A stretch of 64,000 nt of DNA from UMGS755 sp045652815 (GTDB taxonomy: Bacteria > Bacillota > Clostridia > UBA1381 > UBA9506), in contig JAZOLH010000088.1 of NCBI GenBank assembly GCA_045652815.1, positions 34,665-98,664 on the forward strand, written 5' to 3'. Below the pieces are notes generated by a model, which worked only from the letters and a program-made list of their open reading frames with translations, had not been told where the DNA came from and made no database searches. Made by a program: the position numbers and the translations under genes. Positions within the stretch are counted from its first letter, which is position 1, and each line of letters begins with the position of its first letter. Of the stretch, positions 52,847 to 59,645 are shown piece after piece.

Positions 52847-52862
52847 ATTTGCCAATTTGTAC

Positions 52863-52940
52863 CTATTTAGATTTTCTTCTAAATAGCTGTTGACCTTTTT
52901 CCGTTCCCGTGTTAGAATGTATTTAGATAAACATCTAAAT
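52863..52940 (+). promoter_or_regulatory. Promoter flanked by two matching operators of the SdpR-type repressor
   Basis: CTATTTAGA-N6-TCTAAATAG (52863-52886) and ATTTAGAT-N4-ATCTAAAT (52921-52940) are two perfect inverted repeats sharing ATTTAGA half-sites. Between them is the promoter TTGACC (52890-52895), 17-base spacer, TAGAAT (52913-52918). One operator abuts the -35 and the other covers the transcription start, the expected layout for an autorepressor. Confidence 0.85.
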
Positions 52941-52952
52941 AGAGGTGATCCT

Positions 52953-53219
52953 ATGAGTATGAACGAAACCTTAAAAGCCATCTCTGACCCTGTGCGTCGC
53001 GACATTTTGAATATGCTGAAATCCGGTCAAAAATCCGCCGGCGAAATCGCGGAACAGTTTAACCTGACGGGCGCCACGGTTTCTTACCATCTGGCGAAAC
53101 TGAAAAGCGCCGACTTGATTTCTGAAGAAAAAGTGAAAAACTTTATCTATTATCAATTGAACGCTTCTGTTTTTGAGGAAGTGCTCACCTGGATTTATGC
53201 CCTAGGAGGTAAAAAATAA
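52953..53219 (+). CDS. SdpR-like ArsR-family autorepressor
   Basis: An 88-residue winged-helix repressor. LKAISDPVRRDILNMLKSGQK opens the domain, ATVSYHLAKLKSADLI is the recognition helix, and KVKNFIYYQLN the wing. No metal-binding cysteines are present, as in SdpR. ATG 52953 follows GAGGTGA; a longer frame runs through the operator. Its stop overlaps the next start by one base (TAATG), so it is coupled to the SdpI-like gene, as in Bacillus. Confidence 0.92.
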   Translation: MSMNETLKAISDPVRRDILNMLKSGQKSAGEIAEQFNLTGATVSYHLAKLKSADLISEEKVKNFIYYQLNASVFEEVLTWIYALGGKK

Positions 53220-53830
53220 TGAAACGAATCAACTGGAAATATTTTTTCGTAACTGCCTTCATCACCCTGCTTCCCGTTTTGTTGGGCGTTGCCCTCTGGG
53301 ACAGATTGCCCGATTCCATTGCCATTCATTTTAACATTCACAACCAGCCTGATAACTTTGCATCCAAACCCTTTGCGGTGTTTGGTCTTCCTCTTTTGAT
53401 GGTTGTGCTCCACTTGGTTTATTGCCTGGGTGCCGATACGGCTATGGCAAAACAGGGAGCACCCAAAAAATTCGGTCACGTGATGAAATGGATCATTCCC
53501 ATTATGAGCGTTGTTTTGCAAGTCGCTATCTTAGGTTACAGTTTAGGTTGGAATTTCGAAATTCACAGAGTTGCCTCCCTTGTAGCTGGTGGTCTTTTGA
53601 TTGTCGTAGGCAACTATTTACCTAAGTTTGATAAGGTTAAAAACTTTAATGTAACCCCTGAAAAAGCGCGAAAAATTAACCGCTTTATCGGTTTTACAAC
53701 GGTAATTTTAGGTCTTTTGTTCATCATCGGCGCCTTTTTCCCGCCAACAATCACCGTTGTTTGTCTGCTCCTTATGATTCCTTATACCATCCTTTGTCTT
53801 GTATATCCCCTGTACGTTGCCAGAAAGTAG
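53219..53830 (+). CDS. SdpI-family membrane protein (DUF1648)
   Basis: 203 residues with six membrane segments. The N-terminal DUF1648 part reads LWDRLPDSIAIHFNIHNQPD, and INRFIGFTTVILGLLFI belongs to the SdpI part. In Bacillus subtilis, SdpI gives immunity to the SDP toxin and sequesters SdpR at the membrane. No toxin gene (sdpC type) is visible here, so a broader signalling or immunity role is likely. Confidence 0.9.
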   Translation: MKRINWKYFFVTAFITLLPVLLGVALWDRLPDSIAIHFNIHNQPDNFASKPFAVFGLPLLMVVLHLVYCLGADTAMAKQGAPKKFGHVMKWIIPIMSVVLQVAILGYSLGWNFEIHRVASLVAGGLLIVVGNYLPKFDKVKNFNVTPEKARKINRFIGFTTVILGLLFIIGAFFPPTITVVCLLLMIPYTILCLVYPLYVARK

Positions 53831-53837
53831 GGATTTT

Positions 53838-54503
53838 ATGAAACTGTTTGTTAGTGCTATCACCAAAGTTACGCTCGGCTTTGTGCTCCTTGCCGCGCTC
53901 CTGTTTTGGCCCGCAGGCACGCTATCGTATCCTGCCGCGTGGCTGTTTTTGGGGCTTTTGTTTGTGCCAATGGTCATCGCAGGGTTTGTTATGATGACAA
54001 AATCCCCCGACCGTTTGGCGCGGCGGCTTGATGCCAGAGAAAAAATGGGCGACCAAAAGGCAGTTGTGGCCCTTTCGGGATTATTATTTGTCGCCACCTT
54101 TATCCTCTGCGGATTAGACTTCCGCTATGGTTGGTCGACTCTTTCCGATGGGGTTTCTACCACCGCTGTCATTTTGTTTCTTTTGTCCTACGGTCTTTAC
54201 GCTGAAGTCATCCGCGAAAATGCATTTCTCTCCCGCACCATTCACGTGGAAGAGGGGCAAAAAGTGGTGGATACGGGGCTTTACGGTATCATCCGTCACC
54301 CCATGTATCTTGCCACCATTATTCTGTTTCTTTCTATGCCCTTAATTTTGGGCTCTTTGTATGGTTTTCTGCTGATGCTTCTTTACATTCCCATCATCAT
54401 TGTCAGAATTTTGGGCGAGGAAAAACTCCTGAAAAAGGAACTGGATGGCTACGAGGCATATTGCCAAAAAGTTCGCTATCGCCTCTTGCCCTTTATCTTT
54501 TAA
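53838..54503 (+). CDS. Isoprenylcysteine methyltransferase-family membrane protein
   Basis: 221 residues from ATG 53838, with about five membrane segments. The C-terminal GLYGIIRHPMYLATIILFLSMP and EEKLLKKELDGYEAYCQKVRYRLLPF form the ICMT/PEMT S-adenosylmethionine site. Bacterial members methylate lipids or small molecules; the substrate is unknown. It follows the SdpI gene by 7 bases, so it belongs to the sdpRI transcript. Confidence 0.85.
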   Translation: MKLFVSAITKVTLGFVLLAALLFWPAGTLSYPAAWLFLGLLFVPMVIAGFVMMTKSPDRLARRLDAREKMGDQKAVVALSGLLFVATFILCGLDFRYGWSTLSDGVSTTAVILFLLSYGLYAEVIRENAFLSRTIHVEEGQKVVDTGLYGIIRHPMYLATIILFLSMPLILGSLYGFLLMLLYIPIIIVRILGEEKLLKKELDGYEAYCQKVRYRLLPFIF

Positions 54504-54508
54504 AAACC

Positions 54509-54537
54509 TTGCTTTTAGATGCAAAATATGATACACT
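54509..54537 (+). promoter_or_regulatory. Candidate promoter of MATE exporter gene
   Basis: TTGCTT (54509-54514), 17-base spacer, TACACT (54532-54537). It lies immediately before the 14-bp hairpin at 54540. Confidence 0.5.
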
Positions 54538-54539
54538 AA

Positions 54540-54575
54540 TTGTCGGATTTGATTCCATCAAATCCGACAATTTTT
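54540..54575 (+). terminator. Perfect 14-bp hairpin with T5: terminator or attenuator
   Basis: TTGTCGGATTTGAT and ATCAAATCCGACAA with a TCC loop and TTTTT. It ends the SdpRI operon but would also be the first element of a transcript from the promoter at 54509. Confidence 0.85.
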
Positions 54576-54591
54576 ATCTTACGGAGTTACT

Positions 54592-55926
54592 ATGAATATC
54601 CATTTTTCCGATCATTTTACCTATAAAAAGTTACTGCGCTTTACCTGGCCCAGTATTATTATGATGATTTTCACCTCTGTCTATGGCGTGGTGGACGGTT
54701 ATTTTGTGTCCAACTTTGTGGGCAAAACCTCTTTTGCCGCGGTGAACATCGTTTGGCCCTTTATTATGATTTTGGGTTCCCTGGGCTTTATGTTCGGCAC
54801 GGGTGGCAGTGCACTGATTGCCAAATGTATGGGCGAAGGCGACGACGAAAAGGCAAACCGCACCTTTTCCCTGCTGGTTTACGTCTCTTTAATCCTTGCG
54901 GCCTGCATCTCGCTGATCAGTTATATTTTTATGCCGAAAATTGCCTTGATGCTGGGTGCCAAAAGCGGCGCTCTGCTTGAAGATTGTATCTTATATGGTC
55001 GCCTGATGATTATCGGTTTACCATTTTTCATTCTGCAAATGGAATTTCAGACCTTTTTTGTCACCGCATCTCTGCCGAAGCTTGGGCTGTTTGCCACCGT
55101 ACTGGCAGGCATCACCAATATGGTGCTTGACTTTCTGTTTATGGGCGTGTTCCGTTGGGGCATTGCCGGTGCAGCCATTGCCACAGGCATCAGTCAGGCT
55201 GTGGGCGGCGTGTTTCCTCTGCTTTATTTTGCCAAGCGGCGCGCAGGCAGTCGTTTGCATTTAGGTAAAACCCATTTCGATGGCAGGGCGCTGTTAAAAA
55301 CCTGCACCAACGGCTCATCGGAACTGGCCACCAACATTTCTATGTCACTGGTCAGCATTTTATATAACCTGCAGTTGCTCCGCTATGCCGGCGAAAACGG
55401 TGTGGCGGCCTATGGCGTTTTAATGTATGTCAACTTTGTTTTTAACTCTGCGTTTATCGGGCTTACCGTTGGCGCATCCCCCGTTATCAGTTACCATTTC
55501 GGCGCGAAAAATCACGCTGAAATGAAGAGTCTGCGGCAAAAATGTTTAACCATCATCGGCATTTTCTCCGTGATGATGTTCTCTCTTGCGCAGACATTAG
55601 CGGTTCCGCTGTCCCGCGTTTTTGTGGGATACGATGCCGAACTTTTGGCCCTCACCATCCGTTGCTTCCGCATCAACGCCTTTACCTTCTGCTTTGCGGG
55701 ATTTGCCATTTTCGGCTCGGGCTTTTTCACCGCCCTAAATGACGGACTCACCTCGGCCACCATCTCTTTTTTGCGAACGCTTCTTTTTCAAGTGTCGGCT
55801 GTCCTGCTCCTGCCTCTTATCTGGGAACTGGATGGCATCTGGCTCTCCGCTGTTGTGGCAGAGGTAATGGCTTGTGTTCTCACAGTCTGCTTCTTGATTA
55901 TTAAACAGAAAAAATATCACTATTAA
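54592..55926 (+). CDS. MATE-family efflux transporter
   Basis: A 444-residue transporter with twelve membrane segments in two pseudo-symmetric halves. TWPSIIMMIFTSVYGVVDGYFVSNFVG and FGTGGSALIAKCMGEGDDEKA are typical of the DinF/NorM-like bacterial branch. MATE proteins export cationic drugs in exchange for sodium or protons. It has a CGGAG site after the hairpin at 54540 and no linked regulator. Confidence 0.92.
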   Translation: MNIHFSDHFTYKKLLRFTWPSIIMMIFTSVYGVVDGYFVSNFVGKTSFAAVNIVWPFIMILGSLGFMFGTGGSALIAKCMGEGDDEKANRTFSLLVYVSLILAACISLISYIFMPKIALMLGAKSGALLEDCILYGRLMIIGLPFFILQMEFQTFFVTASLPKLGLFATVLAGITNMVLDFLFMGVFRWGIAGAAIATGISQAVGGVFPLLYFAKRRAGSRLHLGKTHFDGRALLKTCTNGSSELATNISMSLVSILYNLQLLRYAGENGVAAYGVLMYVNFVFNSAFIGLTVGASPVISYHFGAKNHAEMKSLRQKCLTIIGIFSVMMFSLAQTLAVPLSRVFVGYDAELLALTIRCFRINAFTFCFAGFAIFGSGFFTALNDGLTSATISFLRTLLFQVSAVLLLPLIWELDGIWLSAVVAEVMACVLTVCFLIIKQKKYHY

Positions 55927-55928
55927 AA

Positions 55929-55958
55929 GAAAAACCGAGGCAAATGCCTCGGTTTTTT
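55929..55958. terminator. Bidirectional terminator
   Basis: AAAACCGAGGCA (55931-55942) pairs with TGCCTCGGTTTT (55945-55956); serves the MATE gene and the convergent membrane protein. Confidence 0.85.
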
Positions 55959-56430
55959 AATATCCAAAAACGTATTTTAAGAGCAAATACACAATACCGC
56001 CTGCCACCAAAAGTCTTGCCACCAACTTGGCAATATCCCCTGCGGTCAGGGTTTCCTGTGGCGATTGTTTTTCTGCCGGCTTTGTGACCTTTGTGGTGGG
56101 TGCTTTTTCTTTCTTAGCGGTCTTTGCAAGAAGCGCCAGCGGGTCTTTTCCGTTCATAATGCGGCTGTGAAAGTCCTCCAGCCACTCAACATCGTCAATA
56201 TCGCAAACGTTCTGGTCAAAAGTGCCCACATCGTGAGACAGCATATTACGGATATGGCGGAGTTCCTTCAGCATCTTTAAATCTTCTGCCCAACCGGGAA
56301 TGATGCCGCCCACAGAGTCCTTCATCTCGTCGATGTAAGCGGTGATGCCCTTTTCCGTGCCCAGCACTTCCTGACAGAGTTTATCCAGCCTTTTATATTC
56401 TTCTAAAAATTGTTGGTTGATATTTTTCAT
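55957..56430 (-). CDS. DUF6548-like protein with C-terminal membrane anchor
   Basis: 157 residues. The N-terminal 100 residues are helical (FLEEYKRLDKLCQEVLG, MLKELRHIRNMLSHDVG), resembling a HEPN-type helical bundle with the RxxxxH motif RNMLSH. A Lys/Thr/Pro-rich linker follows (about 105-130), then one membrane helix (LVARLLVAGGIVYLLLKYVF). The HEPN resemblance is my inference. It reads divergently from the YgjP-like peptidase gene. Confidence 0.65.
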   Translation of the reverse strand: MKNINQQFLEEYKRLDKLCQEVLGTEKGITAYIDEMKDSVGGIIPGWAEDLKMLKELRHIRNMLSHDVGTFDQNVCDIDDVEWLEDFHSRIMNGKDPLALLAKTAKKEKAPTTKVTKPAEKQSPQETLTAGDIAKLVARLLVAGGIVYLLLKYVFGY

Positions 56431-56470
56431 ACGTTTTCAACTCCCTACCATCAGTATACACCATTTTCGG

Positions 56471-56499
56471 TTGAAATTCAACTGCCGATATGGTACAAT
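56471..56499 (+). promoter_or_regulatory. Promoter placing the start of YgjP-like mRNA almost at its ATG
   Basis: TTGAAA (56471-56476), 17-base spacer, TACAAT (56494-56499). The expected transcription start (about 56506) is only three bases before ATG 56509. Confidence 0.7.
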
Positions 56500-56508
56500 A
56501 AAATCACT

Positions 56509-57063
56509 ATGAAGCATGAATTAAAACTACAAAATCAAACCATAGAATATGAACTCATCCGCAAGCGGGTGAAGAACATCAACCTGCGCATCCGTCGGGA
56601 CGGAGGCCTCTTTGTTTCGGCCCATCCCCTTGTGCCGAAACAGGCGGTTGATGCTTTTTTGCTGTCCAAAAGTGCGTTTATTCTAAAGGCACTTTCGTGC
56701 CTTGAAACAAAGGCCGAAACCCCAGCCGCGCCCCGCTATACCGAGGCGGAAATCAAGGACTATATCACCGCTCTCTGCCACGAAGTTTACCCCCATTTTG
56801 AGCGCAGGGGCGTTTCGTTCCCGCAAATTAAGTTTCGCAAGATGGTCTCCCGCTGGGGCTCTTGCCACGCTATGCGCGGCATCGTTACCTTTAACCTGAA
56901 CCTTGCCTGCACGCCCGACGACTGCATCCGCTACGTTGTTCTGCACGAGTTCTGCCACTTTCTGCAGGCCAACCATTCCCCCAGATTCTATGAAGAGCTG
57001 TCCATCGTCTGCCCCGATTGGAAGGACTGCAGAAAAAAACTTAAAGACATTGTCTTACCCTAA
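56509..57063 (+). CDS. YgjP-like (M48-type) metallopeptidase domain protein
   Basis: 184 residues. The N-terminus KRVKNINLRIRRDGGLFVSA leads into the family core SRWGSCHAMRGIVTFN. The zinc site is VVLHEFCHFLQANHSPRFYEEL (HExxH plus a downstream Glu). The YgjP domain is found alone and with type I restriction systems; its substrate is unknown. I choose ATG 56509; there is no visible ribosome site, which fits a near-leaderless mRNA. Confidence 0.85.
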   Translation: MKHELKLQNQTIEYELIRKRVKNINLRIRRDGGLFVSAHPLVPKQAVDAFLLSKSAFILKALSCLETKAETPAAPRYTEAEIKDYITALCHEVYPHFERRGVSFPQIKFRKMVSRWGSCHAMRGIVTFNLNLACTPDDCIRYVVLHEFCHFLQANHSPRFYEELSIVCPDWKDCRKKLKDIVLP

Positions 57064-57071
57064 ATCCACAT

Positions 57072-57110
57072 ACCATATTGCAAAATTCTTTGCAATATGG
57101 TATTATTTTT
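57072..57110 (+). terminator. Terminator of YgjP-like gene
   Basis: ACCATATTGCAAA (57072-57084), ATTC, TTTGCAATATGGT, then a T-rich tail. Confidence 0.82.
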
Positions 57111-57187
57111 ATGAGCACTGTCCGTTTTATCTCCCACCGAATTTGCTATAATGAGTATACTGAGAAAACGAATTCGGAGGGATGACA

Positions 57188-57271
57188 ATGCAAAACATAA
57201 CAAAAAACTTACCAGATAAACTTTTGGCGGCTTTGCTGGTTCTGTACATTGTTTTAACAATGACACACTAA
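57188..57271 (+). CDS. 27-residue single-helix membrane peptide
   Basis: ATG 57188 lies seven bases after GGAGG and opens 27 codons ending TAA at 57271. After a polar start (MQNITKNLPD) comes a hydrophobic helix LLAALLVLYIVLTM. An extended -10 (TGCTATAAT, 57144-57152) precedes it. The strong ribosome site and helix composition support a real small protein; no family is known to me. It precedes the WYL regulator by 20 bases. Confidence 0.5.
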   Translation: MQNITKNLPDKLLAALLVLYIVLTMTH

Positions 57272-57291
57272 TTGTTAAAGGTGGTTTAGCT

Positions 57292-58272
57292 ATGAAAACA
57301 TCGCATCAGAAGTTAAAGCTTATGTATCTGGCAAAAATTTTGTTGGAAAAAACCGACGAAGAGCACACCATGACTGTGCCTGATATGATTGCAGAACTTG
57401 CCAAAATCGGCATTTCGGCGGAGCGCAAAAGTATCTATGACGATTTAGAGTGTCTGGAGCTCTATGGCCTCGACCTTTGCTCCCGCAAGTCCCGCACCAC
57501 CGATTATTATATCGCCGGTCGCGATTTTGAACTGCCCGAACTGAAACTTTTGGTGGATAGCGTGCAGGCCTCTAAGTTTATCACCCACAAAAAGAGTATG
57601 GAACTGATCTCCAAAATCGAAAAACTCACCAGCCACGAGAACGCCAAAAAGCTGCATAGACAGGTTTTTGTAACAAACAGGGTTAAGACCCCGAACGAGC
57701 AGATTTATTACAATGTGGACAAAATTCACGAGGCTATTGCGGCAAATAAACAGATTACTTTCAAGTACTTTTCGCTGGATGTGAATAAAAAGAAAGTCTA
57801 TCGCAAAAACGGTGATCTTTACACCGAATCTCCCGTGGCTCTCACCTGGGATGACGAGAACTATTATCTCATCACCTGCAAGGAAAAATACGAAAGTTAT
57901 ACCCATTATCGTGTGGACAAAATGGAGCAGATTGAACTGACGGAACACGAGAGCATTCTGCCCGATAAGCCCTTTGACCTGTCCAGTTATTCCAAGAGTA
58001 TGTTCCAGATGTACAGCGGCGAGGAAACCGACGTTTCCATCCAGTTTGACAACGAACTGGTTGGCGTGGTTTACGACCGTTTCGGCACCGACATCCCCAT
58101 CATCAAACAAGACGAAAATCACTTTATCTGTCGTGCCCGTGTGGCTGTGAGCCCCCATTTTCTTTCCTGGATTATCAGTTTCGGCTCCCGCGCTAAAATT
58201 ATCTCTCCCGATTTCGTGGCAGAAGAACTGTATGAATTAGTCCGGCAGGTACAAGCGCTGTACGAACAATAA
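57292..58272 (+). CDS. WYL-domain transcriptional regulator
   Basis: 326 residues. The N-terminal winged helix (KLMYLAKILLEKTDEE, ISAERKSIYDDLECLELYGL) is followed at about 140-230 by the WYL domain, with the ligand-binding strand YTESPVALTWDDENYYLITC in place of the usual PYGLVW motif, then the WCX end. WYL proteins sense nucleotides or DNA-damage signals and often control accessory or defence genes. It lies between two very small ORFs; its target is unknown. Confidence 0.9.
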   Translation: MKTSHQKLKLMYLAKILLEKTDEEHTMTVPDMIAELAKIGISAERKSIYDDLECLELYGLDLCSRKSRTTDYYIAGRDFELPELKLLVDSVQASKFITHKKSMELISKIEKLTSHENAKKLHRQVFVTNRVKTPNEQIYYNVDKIHEAIAANKQITFKYFSLDVNKKKVYRKNGDLYTESPVALTWDDENYYLITCKEKYESYTHYRVDKMEQIELTEHESILPDKPFDLSSYSKSMFQMYSGEETDVSIQFDNELVGVVYDRFGTDIPIIKQDENHFICRARVAVSPHFLSWIISFGSRAKIISPDFVAEELYELVRQVQALYEQ

Positions 58273-58286
58273 AATGAGGTGATTCT

Positions 58287-58376
58287 ATGGCAAAACGCGG
58301 GCGACGTGCCGGTCTTTTCATCGGCGGCTTCCTCTATGGTTTAATCCGTGGTATCTTTTTCGATAATAAATATTAA
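58287..58376 (+). CDS. 29-residue Gly/Arg-rich hydrophobic peptide
   Basis: ATG 58287 follows GAGGTG by seven bases and ends TAA at 58376. A basic start (MAKRGRRAG) leads into LFIGGFLYGLIRGIFF, which looks membrane-active. It is 14 bases after the WYL gene stop and is followed directly by a terminator, so it is the last gene of that transcript. I recognise no family. Confidence 0.5.
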   Translation: MAKRGRRAGLFIGGFLYGLIRGIFFDNKY

Positions 58377-58382
58377 ACATAT

Positions 58383-58412
58383 AAAAGCACTGCAAATGCA
58401 GTGCTTTTTTGT
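58383..58412 (+). terminator. Terminator of WYL operon
   Basis: AAAAGCACTGCA/TGCAGTGCTTTT with an AA loop and T tail. Confidence 0.88.
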
Positions 58413-58436
58413 GGGCAGAAAAAAACAATCTGCCCC

Positions 58437-58465
58437 TTGAATTTGCCCATAAACTGTGTTACAAT
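58437..58465 (+). promoter_or_regulatory. Promoter of disrupted tRNA-Ser
   Basis: TTGAAT (58437-58442), 17-base spacer, TACAAT (58460-58465), 15 bases before the tRNA fragment. It would still transcribe through to the complete tRNA-Ser at 58694. Confidence 0.75.
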
Positions 58466-58480
58466 GAATAAGTAATTTTA

Positions 58481-58521
58481 GGAGACGTATCGAAGTGGTC
58501 ATAACGGGGCTGACTCGAAAT
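58481..58521 (+). pseudogene. 5' half of tRNA-Ser(CGA), cut after the anticodon loop
   Basis: GGAGACGTATCGAAGTGGTC and the following ATAACGGGGCTGACTCGAAAT are the acceptor 5' strand, D-arm and anticodon loop (CTCGAAA, anticodon CGA) of a serine tRNA. The expected 3' anticodon strand TCAG, variable arm, T-arm and CGTCTCC acceptor strand are missing. From 58522 the sequence is unrelated. Confidence 0.8.
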
Positions 58522-58693
58522 CCCCCGGGTGAGACTGTAAATAAAACCCCACAAATGGCTTAACGGTGCGGGTTTGAGCGATTTCGCAAATCACCCAAAA
58601 TACCTTTATCTAGCGGTTTTTCTAGCCATTTCTAACAAAATTCTATAATTACTTGTTTTTTGCTCTATCAAAACGGAGCGAATTAACATATCT
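58522..58693. other. Foreign junction sequence (probable element end)
   Basis: About 170 bases between the cut tRNA and the complete one. It contains GGGTGA/TCACCC outer arms, a TTTGAGCGA/TCGCAAA hairpin and CTAGCGGTTTTTCTAG. No reading frame or ribosome site is convincing. The structured, palindrome-rich character resembles attachment-end DNA of integrative elements. Confidence 0.5.
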
Positions 58694-58785
58694 GGAGATG
58701 TACCCAAGTGGTTGAAGGGTCTGCACTCGAAATGCAGTAGGTCGTTAATAGCGGCGCCAGAGTTCAAATCTCTGCATCTCCGCCA
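58694..58785 (+). tRNA. tRNA-Ser(CGA), complete
   Basis: Acceptor arms GGAGATG and CATCTCC pair, discriminator G, encoded CCA (58783-58785). The anticodon arm is CTGCA-CTCGAAA-TGCAG (anticodon CGA), with a long variable arm and GAGTTCAAATCTC T-arm. The body differs from the fragment at 58481 at many positions. Confidence 0.93.
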
Positions 58786-58787
58786 AT

Positions 58788-58828
58788 AAGTAGTCTTAAC
58801 TTTTGGTTTAGTTAAGACTACTTTTTTA
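58788..58828 (+). terminator. Terminator of tRNA-Ser
   Basis: AAGTAGTCTTAAC (58788-58800) pairs with GTTAAGACTACTT (58811-58823), followed by T run. Confidence 0.85.
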
Positions 58829-58851
58829 TTGCAACATTCAAAAACTATTTT

Positions 58852-58897
58852 AATGCTACATTTTGTTGTTGACAAATGTAGCATTATGTGATATGCT
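58852..58897 (+). promoter_or_regulatory. Promoter with 12-bp palindromic operator for the HTH cassette
   Basis: AATGCTACATTT (58852-58863) and AAATGTAGCATT (58874-58885) form a perfect 12-bp inverted repeat with a 10-base centre. The -35 TTGACA (58869-58874) lies within it; the -10 TATGCT is at 58892-58897 (17-base spacer). A bound repressor would block the -35, so autoregulation by the HTH protein is likely. Confidence 0.75.
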
Positions 58898-58920
58898 CTT
58901 TTCAGAAAGGAGTTGAGAGC

Positions 58921-59400
58921 ATGGCTTCATATACAGTAAAGCAGATAGCTGATATGCTTAGCACCACCGAAGAAACTGTTCGAAGATGGTTACGCTCTGG
59001 CAAACTTGATGCAAAATGGGTATCCAAAAAAAGCGGTTATGTCATTACCTCTTCCGCCTTAAATAAATTCATTAAAGAAACACCTAAATATGCAGGAGCT
59101 GTAACAGCTGCACTTGCAAGTTCCCCAATTGCAATGTCTGTTATGGTAGGCAGTCTGTTAGGTGGGATGCTTGCTCTAATTGACAACAAAAAGAATAGTT
59201 CTGTTTCCTCTGCGGATGTCGAAGAATTTCTTAAAAAGAAAATAGCCGCATGTAACAAGGAACTTAACATCAAAAAATCTAACCTCTATAAACTGCAAAA
59301 AGAAATCGAAGCAGTACAACAAGAACTTGATAAGTATAAATATGCGTTAGAAAATCTTGATTTGAAGGTTCTTGCAACAGAAATGAATAACAAAAATTAA
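58921..59400 (+). CDS. HTH protein with membrane segment and C-terminal coiled coil
   Basis: 159 residues from ATG 58921 (AAGGAG site). Residues 1-55 form an excisionase/MerR-type HTH (YTVKQIADMLSTTEETVRRWL, KLDAKWVSKKSGYVITSSAL). Residues about 60-88 (VTAALASSPIAMSVMVGSLL) are hydrophobic enough to cross or touch a membrane. Residues about 105-155 are a coiled coil (KLQKEIEAVQQELDKYKYAL). A DNA-binding domain tied to a membrane segment is unusual. It is the first gene of a three-gene unit with the 69- and 199-residue proteins. No known family is recognised. Confidence 0.75.
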   Translation: MASYTVKQIADMLSTTEETVRRWLRSGKLDAKWVSKKSGYVITSSALNKFIKETPKYAGAVTAALASSPIAMSVMVGSLLGGMLALIDNKKNSSVSSADVEEFLKKKIAACNKELNIKKSNLYKLQKEIEAVQQELDKYKYALENLDLKVLATEMNNKN

Positions 59401-59414
59401 GGGAGGACGCATAA

Positions 59415-59624
59415 ATGCTTGTACTTGGTATTAATAAAATTTTAAAATGGTGCCAAATTACATCTGGTGGCAGAAGATATACTTGTCCAACCAAGATAAT
59501 TGATGGAAAGCTATTTTTTCATTTTAAGAAAGCGTGGCATCCAGTCGCAGAATTCGTATCAGAACACGCCGAAGAATTAGTCGAAGAAGGTGGAAAAGTC
59601 TTTTCCAGACGATTCAAAAAATAA
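59415..59624 (+). CDS. 69-residue basic protein of the accessory cassette
   Basis: The start ATG 59415 is 10 bases after GGGAGG and 14 bases after the HTH gene stop. The sequence has a hydrophobic opening (MLVLGINKILKWCQ), a GRRYTCPTKIIDGKLFFHF beta-like middle and an acidic then basic tail (EHAEELVEEGGKVFSRRFKK). It has no recognised domain. It lies in the middle of the three-gene cassette. Confidence 0.65.
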   Translation: MLVLGINKILKWCQITSGGRRYTCPTKIIDGKLFFHFKKAWHPVAEFVSEHAEELVEEGGKVFSRRFKK

Positions 59625-59645
59625 TTATAGAAAGGAGCATATGTT

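Noticed and set aside
58481..58785. Group I or other intron splitting one tRNA-Ser
   Set aside because: The second tRNA is complete with its own 5' end, and the acceptor strands of the fragment and the second tRNA do not match fully. The intervening 172 bases show no intron core that I can see.
58606..58884. Open frame on the minus strand covering the complete tRNA-Ser
   Set aside because: It is the antisense of the tRNA and its terminator, with no ribosome site.
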